Assembly (NCBI GenBank): GCA_963824985.1
Contig: CAWGRQ010000036.1
Location: 62,001 to 126,000, forward strand
Source: JAFNAG01 sp963824985
GTDB taxonomy: Bacteria; Acidobacteriota; UBA6911
Direction: 5' to 3'
DNA length: 64,000 bases
Shown here: in pieces, positions 18,098-28,000 of the stretch
Layout: each line of letters begins with the position of its first letter
Numbering within the stretch: the first letter of the stretch is position 1
Program-made: the position numbers and the translations under genes
Notes under the pieces: model-generated
What the model saw: only the letters and a program-made list of their open reading frames with translations
Database searches by the model: none
Told to the model about the DNA's origin: nothing

Positions 18098-19525
18098 TCA
18101 GCCGGAAACGCAAATGATCTTGAGCATGTTAGTGGAACCGACTTGATCCACCGGGTGGCCCCCGGTTACCACCACGAGGTCGCCCGCCTTCACAAATCCC
18201 AGGGCAAGCAGCTCCCGTCTGACAATTTCGCTCAATTCCGTAAGATCTGCAAAGTGCATGCTCAAAACCGGGATCACGCCCCAGACAAAGGCGAGTCGGC
18301 GACAGGTCTGTTCGTGTGGGGTGATCGCAACGACCGGGGTATTCGGTCTCATCCGAGCTACCAGGCGGGCCGTGTTCCCGGTCCGGGTGAAGGGAACGAT
18401 GGCCTTGATGGGAAGCACTTTTTCAATGGCACATGCGGCAGCTGCAATCGCATCCGGCGGATCTTGAGGTCGGATATTCTTGCGTGCTGATTCGAAATCA
18501 TAATGGTGTGGGATCCGGCTTGATTCCGTAACTGCGGCGATTCGCGCCATCATGCGTATGGCCTCTGCCGGGAAGGAACCGACGGCGGTCTCACCGCTGA
18601 GCATTACTGCATCGGTCCCGTCCAGTATGGCATTGGCTACGTCGCTGGCTTCAGCCCGAGTCGGCCTGGGGTTGTGGATCATCGATTCCAGCATCTGGGT
18701 TGCGGTGATGACGGGGATGCCGGCGGCATTGCAGGCTTCGATCAGCTGCTTTTGAACCGTAGGTACGCGCTCCGGCGAAATCTCGACCCCGAGGTCGCCG
18801 CGGGCCACCATCAGTCCGTCCGCCTCAGCCAGGATCTGTGTGATGTCATCGAGAGCCTCGGGCTTCTCGATCTTGGCAATGACCGGCGTATCCTTTCCGG
18901 CTCTGGCGATCCGGTCTTTGATTTCGCGCACATCGGCAGCGCGGCGCACGAAAGAGAGGGCGATGCAGTCGACATCATGCGCCAGCCCGAATTCCAAATC
19001 CGCGACGTCTTTTGGCGTCAGAGCCGGGGTGCTGATCTTTACCCCCGGCAGGTTGAGTCCTTGCCGCTCGCGCAGTTCGCCGCCGCTGATCACCTCAGTT
19101 TGAATGCTGTCGCCGCCGGCGGAAAGAACTCGCAGTTCGATCATTCCATCCGACACCAGAATGCGGTCCCCTGGGCGCACGTCCGTGGGGAGGGCCGGAT
19201 AGGTGGTACTGAAGGCTGAGGCGTCGCCGAGGATTTCCCGGGTTGTGATTGTGCATCGCCCCCCGGTCATGAGATGGACGGGCTTCCCGTTCGCCAGCGC
19301 ACCCGTGCGGATTTTGGGGCCCTGGAGATCCTGAAGCAGGGCCAACGGCTTTCCCGTTTGGCGGGCGACCCGGCGCAGCATATCCATGCGCCGCAGGTGG
19401 TCTTCATGGCACCCGTGCGAAAAATTCAGCCGGGCAACATCCATGCCGCCCTGGATCAGATCTGCGATGATCTGTGGGTTGTCACAGGCCGGTCCGATGG
19501 TGGCGACGATCTTCGTCTTACGCAT
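18098..19525 (-). CDS. pyk: Pyruvate kinase
   Basis: Last step of glycolysis, phosphoenolpyruvate plus ADP to pyruvate plus ATP. N-terminus RKTKIVATIGPACDN, substrate site ARLNFSHG, LLQDLQGPKIRTG, the B domain (about residues 70–170), signature VIAKIEKPEALDDI, GDLGVEI, TATQMLESMIHNPRPTRAEA and the allosteric C-terminal domain ending with TGGHPVDQVGSTNMLKI. Full length at 475 residues. It lies 22 bp after bshA on the same strand, so co-transcription is likely. Confidence 0.97.
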   Translation of the reverse strand: MRKTKIVATIGPACDNPQIIADLIQGGMDVARLNFSHGCHEDHLRRMDMLRRVARQTGKPLALLQDLQGPKIRTGALANGKPVHLMTGGRCTITTREILGDASAFSTTYPALPTDVRPGDRILVSDGMIELRVLSAGGDSIQTEVISGGELRERQGLNLPGVKISTPALTPKDVADLEFGLAHDVDCIALSFVRRAADVREIKDRIARAGKDTPVIAKIEKPEALDDITQILAEADGLMVARGDLGVEISPERVPTVQKQLIEACNAAGIPVITATQMLESMIHNPRPTRAEASDVANAILDGTDAVMLSGETAVGSFPAEAIRMMARIAAVTESSRIPHHYDFESARKNIRPQDPPDAIAAAACAIEKVLPIKAIVPFTRTGNTARLVARMRPNTPVVAITPHEQTCRRLAFVWGVIPVLSMHFADLTELSEIVRRELLALGFVKAGDLVVVTGGHPVDQVGSTNMLKIICVSG

Positions 19526-19547
19526 GGCCTAGCTCCCCTCAATAAAA

Positions 19548-20672
19548 TCAAACTTTCGCGAGCACGCGCTCGTAGTAGTCCTCGTACTGGCGGATGATCT
19601 TGTCGGAACAAAAACGTGCCTTTGCGGTTTCTCGGCCGCGCCGGCCCATATCCCCCCGGAGCTGATCGTTCGATAGAATCGACAGCGAGCGCTCGGCCAT
19701 TTTTTCCACGTCAGATCTTTCGACCAGATATCCCTCCTGGCCGTCGGTAACCACCTCGGGGAGTCCTCCGACTTTGGATACTACCACCGGAACCGCACAG
19801 GCCATGGCTTCCAGGGCGACCAGGCCAAAGGATTCGGTTTCGCTGGGGAGCAGGAGCAGATCGGAAACACCGATCAGTTCCTCGATGTTATCGCGTTTGC
19901 CGAGGAAGTGTACTTTCTGCTGGACCCCGTAGTGATGTGCCATCCGCTCGGCGCCTCCCCGTTCCGGGCCATCGCCGACCATCAAGAGGGTTGCGGGCAG
20001 GCTTTTCTGAACCCGCATGAAGATTTCGATGACGTCGGTCGGGCGTTTTACCGCCCGGAAGTTGGAAAGGTGAATGAGAATCTTCTCTCCCGGGGTCGCG
20101 AAGCGCGCGCGCAATTCCGGCCTGGGTCCCGCCTTGTAAATATCGCAGTTAACGAAGTTGTATATCACTTCGATTTCATTGCGAACGCCGAAAGTCTCAT
20201 AAGTGGCCTGCCTGAGATAGTGTGAGACGGCAGTCACGCCGTCCGAGCGTTCGATGGAAAACCTGGTGATCGGCAAGTAGGAAGGATCCGCGCCCACAAG
20301 GGTGATATCGGTTCCGTGCAAGGTTGTTACCACGGGCAGCTTGCGCGGATGGAGCATTGATTTGGCCAGGAAGGCGCTCACCGAGTGCGGGATGGCATAA
20401 TGGCAATGGAGGAGATCCAGGTGCTGCAGTTCAACAACCTCCGCCATCTTGCTCGCCAGCGCCAGGGTGTAGGGGGGATGGTCGAAAAGGGGATAGTTGG
20501 TGACTTCAACTTCGTGAAAGAAGATATTGGGCGTTGCCCGGTTAAGACGCATGGGGAGGGCATAGCTGATGAAGTGGATCTCGTGGCCCCGCTCAGCCAG
20601 CTCCTTGCCAAGTTCCGTGGCTACAATGCCGCTGCCTCCGTAGGTTGGATAACAGGTGATGCCGATCTTCAT
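19548..20672 (-). CDS. bshA: N-acetyl-alpha-D-glucosaminyl L-malate synthase BshA
   Basis: First enzyme of bacillithiol synthesis, joining UDP-GlcNAc and L-malate. A GT-B glycosyltransferase of 374 residues with KIGITCYPTYGGSGIVATELG at the N-terminus, HCHYAIPHSVSAFLAK, TTLHGTDITLVG, SNFRAVKRPTDVI and the donor site SDLLLLPSETESFGLVALEAMACAVPVV. These are closer to BshA than to generic group 4 glycosyltransferases. No bshB or bshC lies in the window, so the rest of the pathway must be elsewhere. Confidence 0.93.
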   Translation of the reverse strand: MKIGITCYPTYGGSGIVATELGKELAERGHEIHFISYALPMRLNRATPNIFFHEVEVTNYPLFDHPPYTLALASKMAEVVELQHLDLLHCHYAIPHSVSAFLAKSMLHPRKLPVVTTLHGTDITLVGADPSYLPITRFSIERSDGVTAVSHYLRQATYETFGVRNEIEVIYNFVNCDIYKAGPRPELRARFATPGEKILIHLSNFRAVKRPTDVIEIFMRVQKSLPATLLMVGDGPERGGAERMAHHYGVQQKVHFLGKRDNIEELIGVSDLLLLPSETESFGLVALEAMACAVPVVVSKVGGLPEVVTDGQEGYLVERSDVEKMAERSLSILSNDQLRGDMGRRGRETAKARFCSDKIIRQYEDYYERVLAKV

Positions 20673-20697
20673 GGTTTCGCCGCCTCCACAGAGATGT

Positions 20698-20820
20698 CTA
20701 TCCGCACGATGCGCCGACGGCCGCGGCTTTGGCGGCAGGGCATTCGTCCTTACCTGCGGCGCCGCATGCGCCAGACAGAATAAAGATTACGATTGTTCGA
20801 AGCAGAACGCCACCCGCCAT
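20698..20820 (-). CDS. Possible 40-residue lipoprotein
   Basis: A short frame between bshA and the small membrane protein. ATG 20820 has AAGGA about 7 bases upstream. The sequence MAGGVLLRTIVIFILSGACG has a lipobox-like LSGAC after a hydrophobic stretch, then a short Ala/Cys/Lys-rich tail. It is too short to judge by family, and it may be spurious. Confidence 0.3.
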   Translation of the reverse strand: MAGGVLLRTIVIFILSGACGAAGKDECPAAKAAAVGASCG

Positions 20821-20864
20821 TTCTGTATCCTTCAGGGATTTGCAAAAAGGAGGGATCGGAGCAC

Positions 20865-21059
20865 TCATCCGATCTTTCTCAACAGGCGTGCCGGCAGGGT
20901 TACGATCGCCCGGAGCAACTCGAACACGCCGGAAAAAGCAATGCCGACCAACCGGAAGGGAAGAAGCAGTAACCAGACCAGCGGGTAGAGAACCAGCGCC
21001 ACCAGTGCCAGGGGCCAGCAGAGAACGAATACAATACACCAGAGCAAAAACTTGATCAT
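20865..21059 (-). CDS. Small two-helix membrane protein
   Basis: About 64 residues, almost entirely hydrophobic: IKFLLWCIVFVLCWPLALVA, LYPLVWLLLLPFRLVGIAF, then a basic amphipathic end (LLRAIVTLPARLLRKIG). A GAGG sequence lies 8 bases before ATG 21059 (an ATG at 21065 is also in frame). It overlaps the last codons of the homoserine-dehydrogenase-like gene, suggesting translational coupling. Function unknown. Confidence 0.55.
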   Translation of the reverse strand: MIKFLLWCIVFVLCWPLALVALVLYPLVWLLLLPFRLVGIAFSGVFELLRAIVTLPARLLRKIG

Positions 21060-22168
21060 CGGCATATCCTCGAAGGCGAAGGCCAGGATACTTCCAGGTC
21101 GATCCCTATGGGCCGCGCTGGCCACGTCAGGTTCTGCGGCCGGGAGCAGGCTAGGGAGCCTGTCCGAGAATCGGGAGGGGTCACGGTACGAATATCCTCC
21201 AGGATTGTCTGGGCGATCGCATCCAGTCCCGAACGGGCTTTGACCAGAATCTCACCCATTTCACGCGTCCGGAACACCGCGCCCTTGGAGGTGCCGGAGA
21301 GGGAGTGAAAGACGGATTCGCTCCCGATGATTTTCGGGCCCACGCTCAGCTGTACCCGACCGTCGCGCAGGTGGGCGTGACCGATGAGGCGCACCAGCTG
21401 ACCCGGTTCGCACTCGCTCCGGATCATATGTTCCGTTTCCGGGCCGATGCCGATGCGGATGACATCGTCGAGCGTCGATTCGGCCTGCATCCACTCGTTG
21501 GCAAGGATGAGTATCTTGCATGCGGTGTCCCACCCCTGAATGTCCAGGTCGGGATTAGGTTCGGCGATCCCCTGGTCCCGTGCCCTGGCCAGAGCCTGCT
21601 TGAATGTGAGGTGGCTCTGGTGCATTTCGGTCAGAATATAATTGGTGGTCCCGTTGAGAATGCCTCGGATGTCGAGGACGTGACAACCGGAAATGTTGGC
21701 AGGGGGACGGACTCCGGTAGTGCCGCTATAGGCCAGTCTCGTGCCATTCCGTCGGGCGGCAGCGGAAAGACCCATGAAATCATGGACCATGGGGCCTTTG
21801 TCTACGGTTACGACTGCAATCTCTTGATTGAGAGCGCACTCGATCAGATCGCGCCCCGGCTGCCCGGTGGTGGGATTTGTGGGCAGGCATTCCACCAGCA
21901 CCGGTATCCCGGCAGGCCGGAGCGCCTGGATGAATTCGAAGCTGTTCAACACCGAGCCGGGATCCGCGCTGTCGGCAATCGTCTGACCCCGGTCCTGGGA
22001 TTCCAGCAGCGGGCGCACCTGCGGGGGATCGGACAGCAGGATGCCGCCTGAAATGTCGGCGACCGCGGCGATCCCGTAGTCGACGTTTCCCCAGGCAGCA
22101 GAAGATTCGAGATAGCGCGCAAATGCCCGTCCCACGGTGCCGAATCCAAGCAAAGCCACTTTGATCAT
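21056..22168 (-). CDS. Homoserine-dehydrogenase-like oxidoreductase
   Basis: An NAD(P)-dependent enzyme of the homoserine dehydrogenase family, expected to reduce aspartate semialdehyde in Thr/Met synthesis. It has the Rossmann start IKVALLGFGTVGRAFARYL, VLVECLPTNPTTGQP, VVTVDKGPMV, YSGTTGVRPPANI, RGILNGTTNYILTEM and AEPNPDLDIQGWDTACKILI. ATG 22168 sits just before the nucleotide motif; ATG 22189 and GTG 22195 are alternatives. There is no ACT domain. The last ~40 residues (after ILEDIRTV) look non-conserved and could reflect read-through or a frameshift near the end. Confidence 0.85.
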   Translation of the reverse strand: MIKVALLGFGTVGRAFARYLESSAAWGNVDYGIAAVADISGGILLSDPPQVRPLLESQDRGQTIADSADPGSVLNSFEFIQALRPAGIPVLVECLPTNPTTGQPGRDLIECALNQEIAVVTVDKGPMVHDFMGLSAAARRNGTRLAYSGTTGVRPPANISGCHVLDIRGILNGTTNYILTEMHQSHLTFKQALARARDQGIAEPNPDLDIQGWDTACKILILANEWMQAESTLDDVIRIGIGPETEHMIRSECEPGQLVRLIGHAHLRDGRVQLSVGPKIIGSESVFHSLSGTSKGAVFRTREMGEILVKARSGLDAIAQTILEDIRTVTPPDSRTGSLACSRPQNLTWPARPIGIDLEVSWPSPSRICR

Positions 22169-22392
22169 ATCATCGATCGTTTCCGACATGGCCACGCCGC
22201 TACAATGCCGCGCTGCCGGGTTGAGTTGACCGTCAAGTAATAGACCAAGAAGTGCCGGATATCAAGCAGGGATTCGGGCGTCGATCCGCGTTCATGCAGA
22301 CTGAGAATCGGGAGCCTTCCGACCCCGGCGGCGTCCGAGGGGCATGGTAAGGGCCTGTGACGAAATAAGTGACGCACTTTGGCGCGAGCGCC

Positions 22393-22472
22393 GGGCGGGC
22401 AGATGCAAGGCGCCGCGACGCAGGCGATGCGGGGACATCGTCGAGGAGCGGCAACGAAGCAGATGCCCGCCC
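22393..22472 (+). repeat. Structured repeat core, copy 1
   Basis: Outer stem GGGCGGGCA / TGCCCGCCC closes a core with inner hairpin CGATG-CGGGGA-CATCG and the conserved tail GAGGAGCGGCAACGAAGCAGA. It is homologous to copies at 22503–22577 and 57882–57963, but its stem sequence differs from theirs while pairing is kept. Confidence 0.65.
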
Positions 22473-22502
22473 GCCGCCGCGCCCCTTCGGGCTGCGGCCC
22501 GC

Positions 22503-22577
22503 AGGCCCGCTGGCTGCGTTGTTCGCTCCTTACATACTACCCGGTATGCTCGTCGCTCACGCCTTGCCAGCGGGCCT
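22503..22577 (-). repeat. Structured repeat core, copy 3 (inverted)
   Basis: Read on the minus strand: outer stem AGGCCCGCTGG / CCAGCGGGCCT, inner hairpin CATAC-CGGGTA-GTATG and tail GGAGCGAACAACGCAG. The core is the same as copy 1, with compensating stem changes. Confidence 0.6.
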
Positions 22578-22699
22578 GGGGGCCTGCAGCAAAGTGCGCC
22601 ACTTATTTCGTCACAGGCCCTAAAGGGATGAATCGATGTCAGGCGGCGGCCCAAGGCTGCGTCGGCAGCCCTGGGCCGCAACCGGAAGAGGGTCGGCCG

Positions 22700-24314
22700 C
22701 TAGCTGGCAGCGTAGACGGTTCTGTTACCGAGGATCTGTTCGACTTCTTCCTTGTCGACGTCCATTATGTACTGGATGCCGCTGATCTCGGCGGCCTCGT
22801 GCGTTAATGCCGCAATATCGTCCCGGCTTATGTGTTCGGGCGCGAACTTACGGCTGCCGGCCATTAGCTGGCGCAGGCCCTGGGCGAGACGCTCATAGTA
22901 GGTGTAGAGACCGAGGGCTCCGGTCGGGAGCTTGTCAAATTCTTCGTTCCCCAGCTCCTGGCGCAGGGCACCGGCGGTGACGAAGATCTCATCCTTGGTG
23001 TTGCCGAAGCGCTCGACATAAACCGGAAGCTGGCGCATCATCGATGGCACGGCCGATGGTTTTGCCGACCATGGCGGCCGCAATCGGGCCGCGCGCCATG
23101 CCGATCAGCTTCACAAACGGTGCGCCCATGGCGAGCCCCTTGAAAATCTGATCTTCGAACGTAAATCCGCCGGCGACCGCCAGGGCAGGGAGATACTCGC
23201 CCCTTATCGGCGAAGCTTCTTGGCGTATGAGTAGCAGAAGCGAATGCAGTTCCACCGGAGGGATTCCCCATTCATTCATCATCCGCCACGGGCTCATCCC
23301 CGTTCCGCCGCCGGCACCGTCGACGGTCAGCAGGTCGATTTTGTACTTGGACGAGAATGCCAGGGCTCGTGCCAGATCGGCCGGCCGATAGGCGCCGGTC
23401 TTGAGGAAGACGTACTTGGCGCCTGCTTTGCGCAGTTCCTCCACCCGTTGCGCAAAGGATTCCTCGGTCACCATGCCGACACGGGAATGCCGCTCGAATT
23501 CTTTGAATGCGCCCTGTTCGAAGGCCTTGATGACGATAGGGATCCGTCGGATTGGGAAGAACAATGTAGCCGCGTTCATACAGCAACTGGGCTTTTTTCA
23601 GGTTGTTGATCTTTACTTCACCGCCGATGTCTTTGGCGCCCTGACCCCATTTCAGCTCGACACATTCGACGCCGAGTTTTTCGATTGCATATTCCTGGAC
23701 GCCCAGACGCGTGTCTTCAACGTTCGCCTGCACGATGATGGCGCCATAGCCGTCACGCTGATGGTCCTGGTAAAGCTTCACGCGGCGTTTCAGGTCGACA
23801 GTATCAACCACGCGGCCGTTCTTGATCACCGAATCCGGGTCCATACCGACCACGTTTTCGCCGATGGTCAGTCCGGTGCCCGCCAGCGCGGAGCCGATGG
23901 CCAGCCCTTCCCAGTTGTTCTTGGCGATATTGGTGGAGCCGATACCGGGGATGATCCAGGGAAGGCGGAATTTGATCTTCTTATCGTGGCCGAATGACGA
24001 CTTCGAGATTGACGGCAGGGAAGATCGCCTTGATCGCTGTCCGCCTCGATGCCATGGGCCCCGACGGCGGTGCCCATGATATTGAAATGGGAATAGTCGA
24101 CCGGGATAGGATTTTTCCGCCGCGGTGGTGATGACGCCAAACGGCTGAGGATAGATGTACCTCATGTCCGCGATAGGCGGACTTGCCGATTTCGCACATC
24201 CCGATGCAGCCGTCCACGCAGGTTACGCACATACCGGAGGCCGGGATAACAGACCCTTCGGTCCGGTTTTTCGTGAGAGTTGCGGCCGATGCATTGATTT
24301 TCGATAAGTGACAT
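22700..24314 (-). CDS. FMN-binding glutamate synthase domain protein (GltB-like), multiply frameshifted
   Basis: Archaeal-type FMN glutamate synthase domain protein, about 535 residues once read through. It starts at ATG 24314 (AAGGAGAT 6 bases upstream) with MSLIENQCIGRNSH, then CVTCVDGCIGMCEIGKSAYR, YPQPFGVITTAAEK, YSHFNIMGTAVGAHGIEADS, KIKFRLPWIIPGIGSTNIAK, LLTVDGAGGGTGMSP and QLPVYVERFG, ending at 22700. Seven breaks are needed (about 24269, 24160, 24104, 24032, 23992, 23538, 23039), each cured by deleting one base; 1615 minus 7 bases is exactly 536 codons. The protein is otherwise well conserved, so insertion-type sequencing error is more likely than decay. Expected role: glutamate or amide-linked flavin chemistry with the GltD-like partner upstream. 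Confidence 0.8.
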
Positions 24315-24337
24315 AAGTAGATCTCCTTTGGATATTC

Positions 24338-25017
24338 TCAGTCTTTCTTTATTTCACAGGCTACACAGGGTGCCATGTAGCACATCATATCGTCGAACTG
24401 CTCCTTCTCCAGGCACGGCGGACTGCAGGTTGGCGCAGCCGCCGCAAATCGCTTTTTCCGGCTCGGCGTATGTGCAACGCAACTGGCACGCCGGACAGAC
24501 ATACATGCAGCCGCCGCACAGGCGGCAGACCTCCGACTTGATGTCGAACGGCGTGCCGATGCTTCGGTGTTCGCCGCGGCCTCGGAAACCGATGGCCTTG
24601 GCCATCATCTGCTCTTCGCACATGCGCACACATCGGCCGCACAAGATGCAGTCCTCGTATTCCTGCTTGAAGCGCTGCTGACGAATCTCATACGCCGAGG
24701 CCAGGTCCTGGATCATGTTTCGATTGCGGGCACGATGCCAGCAGAAGTTCGAGGATCATCTTGCGGGCGCGCATGACGCGCGACGAGGAAGTTCGAACCT
24801 TGAGCCCTTCTTCCGCCGGATACGTGCACGATGCCACCAATTTGGCGCGCGCTCCCTCGCCGATCTCGACGACACAGAGGCGGCAGGCGCCATAGGGCGA
24901 AAGTCCCTCCATGTGGCACAGGGTCGGAATGGGGAACCCGAGAAACTTTGCCGCGTCCAGCAGCGTCGTGCCCGCTTCCACCGAAACGTTGAGCCCGTTT
25001 ATCGTGAGTTGGATCAT
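24338..25017 (-). CDS. HoxU/NuoG-like Fe-S protein, frameshifted twice
   Basis: A 225-residue electron-transfer protein. The [2Fe-2S] domain (LTINGLNVSVEAGTTLLDAA; Cys in CHMEGLSPYGACRLCVVE and SCTYP) is followed by [4Fe-4S] motifs CILCGRCVRMC, CRLCGGCMYVCPAC, CGGCANLQ, and a Cys-rich end PCLEKEQFDDMMCYMAPCVACEIKKD. Two extra bases (24717 and about 24418–24421) break the frame; 680 minus 2 bases is 226 codons. Its ATG 25017 overlaps the stop of the NuoF–GltD gene (ATGA), and its stop lies 23 bp before the GltB-like start, so all are one operon. It should pass electrons between the NuoF flavin and ferredoxin or the GltD/GltB part. Confidence 0.82.
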
Positions 25018-28000
25018 AGCGGTATAGCTCCTGTCTCCAGCCGGGTGGTGTCTTCCTGCTTCGGCTTGGTAAACTCCAGATCGCACCGCAGACACCTCTT
25101 GGCTTCCCGGACGGCATCAGTTTCCGACAGACCCAGCTCCACTTCGGAGAAGCTGCGCCGCCGGAGCTCGATCGGTAGCAGAGGCGGTTCGGCACGGCGA
25201 ATCGTTGCGAGTTCCTCTTCGGAAAGTGTACACGGCTCGACATATTGCTGCGGCCTTCGGGCCGCAGCAGGCTGTTTTAGTTCCTCCCCGTTCAGAAAAC
25301 GCCTGATCATCAGGGCGGCCTTCTTTCCGGCAGCAATGGCATCGACCACGGTGTCGGGGCCGGTGACCACGTCCCCGCCGGCGAAAACCCCCGGTCGATT
25401 GGTGGCCAGGGTCTGAGGATCAACGCGCAGCGTCCCCTGCGATGTCGATTCGATTCCCATCGAAGCGATATAGTCGATATCGGGCTCATCTCCGATCGTG
25501 ACGATCAGGGTGTCGATGGGAACGCTGAACTCGGACCCGGCGATCGGAACCGGGCGGCCGCGGCCGCTGGCGTCCAGCTTGCTCAGCTCGTTGCGCACAC
25601 ACTCCAGTCCGGTGACCTTCCCCTCCTTGGATTGGATCTTTGCCGGCGAAACCAGTGTTTCCAGCTTGATCCCCTCCTGCAGCATCGACTGAATTTCCTC
25701 CTTCAATGCCGGCATGTCCGGCCGTGTGCGGCGATAGAAGACCGTCACGCTTTTGACTCCTTCCTGGCGCAACGCGACGCGAGCGGCATCGATCGCGGAG
25801 TTGCCACCGCCGATGACCCCGACGTGCCCGCGGGCCAGCTTCTTGCCTTCGAGATTGAATGCCTTCAGGAACTGGATTGCCGGGTGCACACCCGTGAGAT
25901 CCTCTCCTTCGATGTTAAGCCTCCGGCTCTTGTGTGCGCCGAGGGCGAGGAAGACGGCCTTATGGCCGCGGTTGAAGAGATCGTCGATGGAGAAATCGCG
26001 TCCCAGAGCCTGATCGCATTTAAGAGTGATGTTTGCGTCCAGGAGGGAGTCGATCTCCTTTTCGAGCACATCGCGGCGCAGGCGATAGGAGGGAATGCCG
26101 CTTATCAGCATGCCTCCCGGCTTCTCATCCGCTTCGAAGACGCTTACCCGGTAGCCGTCGAGCGAAAGGTAGTGCGCCGCACTGAGGCCAGCGGGTCCGG
26201 AGCCGATCACGGCCACGGAAGGCATCGATTCTTTCGGATTTGCGCGCACCGGCTGGTATACGGACGGGTCGATGGTGTCGGTGATGAAGCGCTTGAGCGC
26301 GCGAATGGCGACCGGGCGGTTGCCGCTCTGCCCCAGACGGCACCTTTCCTCGCACTGGTGGTCGCACACGCGGGCACAGACGGACGGAAAAGGATTGGTC
26401 TCGCGAATGACACGGTAAGCCTCCTGGTATTCTCCCATCGCCAGGAGAGCCACATATCGCCAGGCTTCGGTTCCCAATGGACATGCGGAATGGCAGGGAG
26501 CACCCACCAGTTCCTTGCACACGAAGGCATCGCAACGTTTGTCTGTGATGTGCGTCCGGTATTCTTCGGGGAAGTAACGCAGGGTGCTGAGCACCGGATT
26601 GGCGGCCGTCTGGCCGAGTCCGCACATCGAGGTATCCTTTACCACTTCCGCGAGATCGCGAAGCAGGTCAAGATTCTCGGTCGTCGCCTTGCCTTTCGTG
26701 ATGTCATCGAGGATTTCGTGCATCCTCTGGGTTCCCTTGCGGCAGGTAAAACACTTGCCGCACGACTCATCTTTGAGAAAGGCCATGTAATACTTGGCAA
26801 GATCCACCATGCATGTGTTCTCGTCCACAACGATCATGCCCCCTGAGCCCATGATGGATCCGGCTTTGGTCAGGCTGTCATAATCGATCGGGAGATCGAA
26901 CATGCGGGTCGGGATGCAGCCGCCCGAAGGGCCGCCCGTTTGAACGGCCTTGATCCGGGCTCGATCCGCGGCACCCCCGCCGATGTCGTTGACGATTTCG
27001 GCGATCGATGTGCCCATGGCCACCTCAACCAGGCCGGTGTTCTTAACCTTGCCCACCAGACTGAATATCTTTGTGCCATGGTTGTTGTTCGTGCCCGTCT
27101 GCGTGTAACTGGTGGCTCCTTCACTGATGATGATCGGGATGTTGGCCCAGGTCTCGACGTTGTTGATCGCGGTCGGCTTCCCGTTGATCCCTTTCTGCAC
27201 CGGGAAGGGGGGGCGCTGGCGCGGTTCACCCATCTTGCCTTCGATGGACCGCATCAGAGCCGTTTCCTCGCCACAGACGAAGGCTCCGGCACCGCGCACC
27301 AGGCTGATGTCGAAGGAAAAACCCGTCCCCAGGATATCCTGTCCGAGGAGCCCGGATTCTCTCGCCTGGCGCAGGGCGATGATCAGATGTTTGATTGCCA
27401 GCGGGTACTCATTGCGGGCATAGATGACCCCCTCGGTGGCGCCGGTGGCGAAGGCGCCGATGACCATGCCTTCGAGGATGCTGTGAGGATTTCCCTCCAG
27501 CACGCTCCGGTCCATATACGCGCCGGGATCGCCTTCATCCGCATTGCACACCAGGATTCTGCCTCTGCCATCCGGCTGCCGTCGCAGGAACTCCCATTTG
27601 AGCCCGGTCGGAAAACCCGCCCCGCCTCTGCCGCGCAAGCCGGAGGCTTTCACCTCGGCCAGGACCCAGTCGGGATCCCCCTTAAGGAGCGCCTTGGCCA
27701 GAGCACCGTAGCCGCCGGTTTCGATGTAGTTATATATGCGAATCGGATCGATTCTTTCGTTCCGGGCCAGGATCGTTCGCCGCTGATTGCGGAAGAAAGG
27801 GAGATCGTTCTGCTTTTCTACCGGCTTGTCAGTGCCGGGATCAATGTAGAGGAGCCGCTCGATCACCTCCCCTTGGGCGGCGGCGTCTACGATGCGCGGC
27901 ATGTCGTCCGGCATCACTCTGGGATAAAAAGTTCCTCTCGGCTCAATGAGGACAGAAGGCTCCATCTGGCAGTAGCCGTGGCATCCGGTAACGCGCAGGT

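Larger units (their letters stand above)
22351..22620. mobile_element. MITE with 30-bp inverted ends and TAA target duplication
   Basis: The ends start GGGCCTGTGACGAAATAAGT and match over 30 bp with one difference (left 22351–22380, right 22591–22620). The flanks are TAA on both sides (22348–22350 and 22621–22623). There is no gene inside. The interior carries two oppositely oriented copies of a structured core (22393–22472 and 22503–22577). Ends and 3-bp duplication suggest mobilisation by an IS5-like transposase in trans, but this is an inference. Confidence 0.85.

Noticed and set aside
22700..24314. The GltB-like gene as a plain pseudogene
   Set aside because: All seven breaks are one-base gains and restore an uninterrupted, conserved protein; ordinary decay should also give deletions and stops. 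Sequencing error is favoured until checked.
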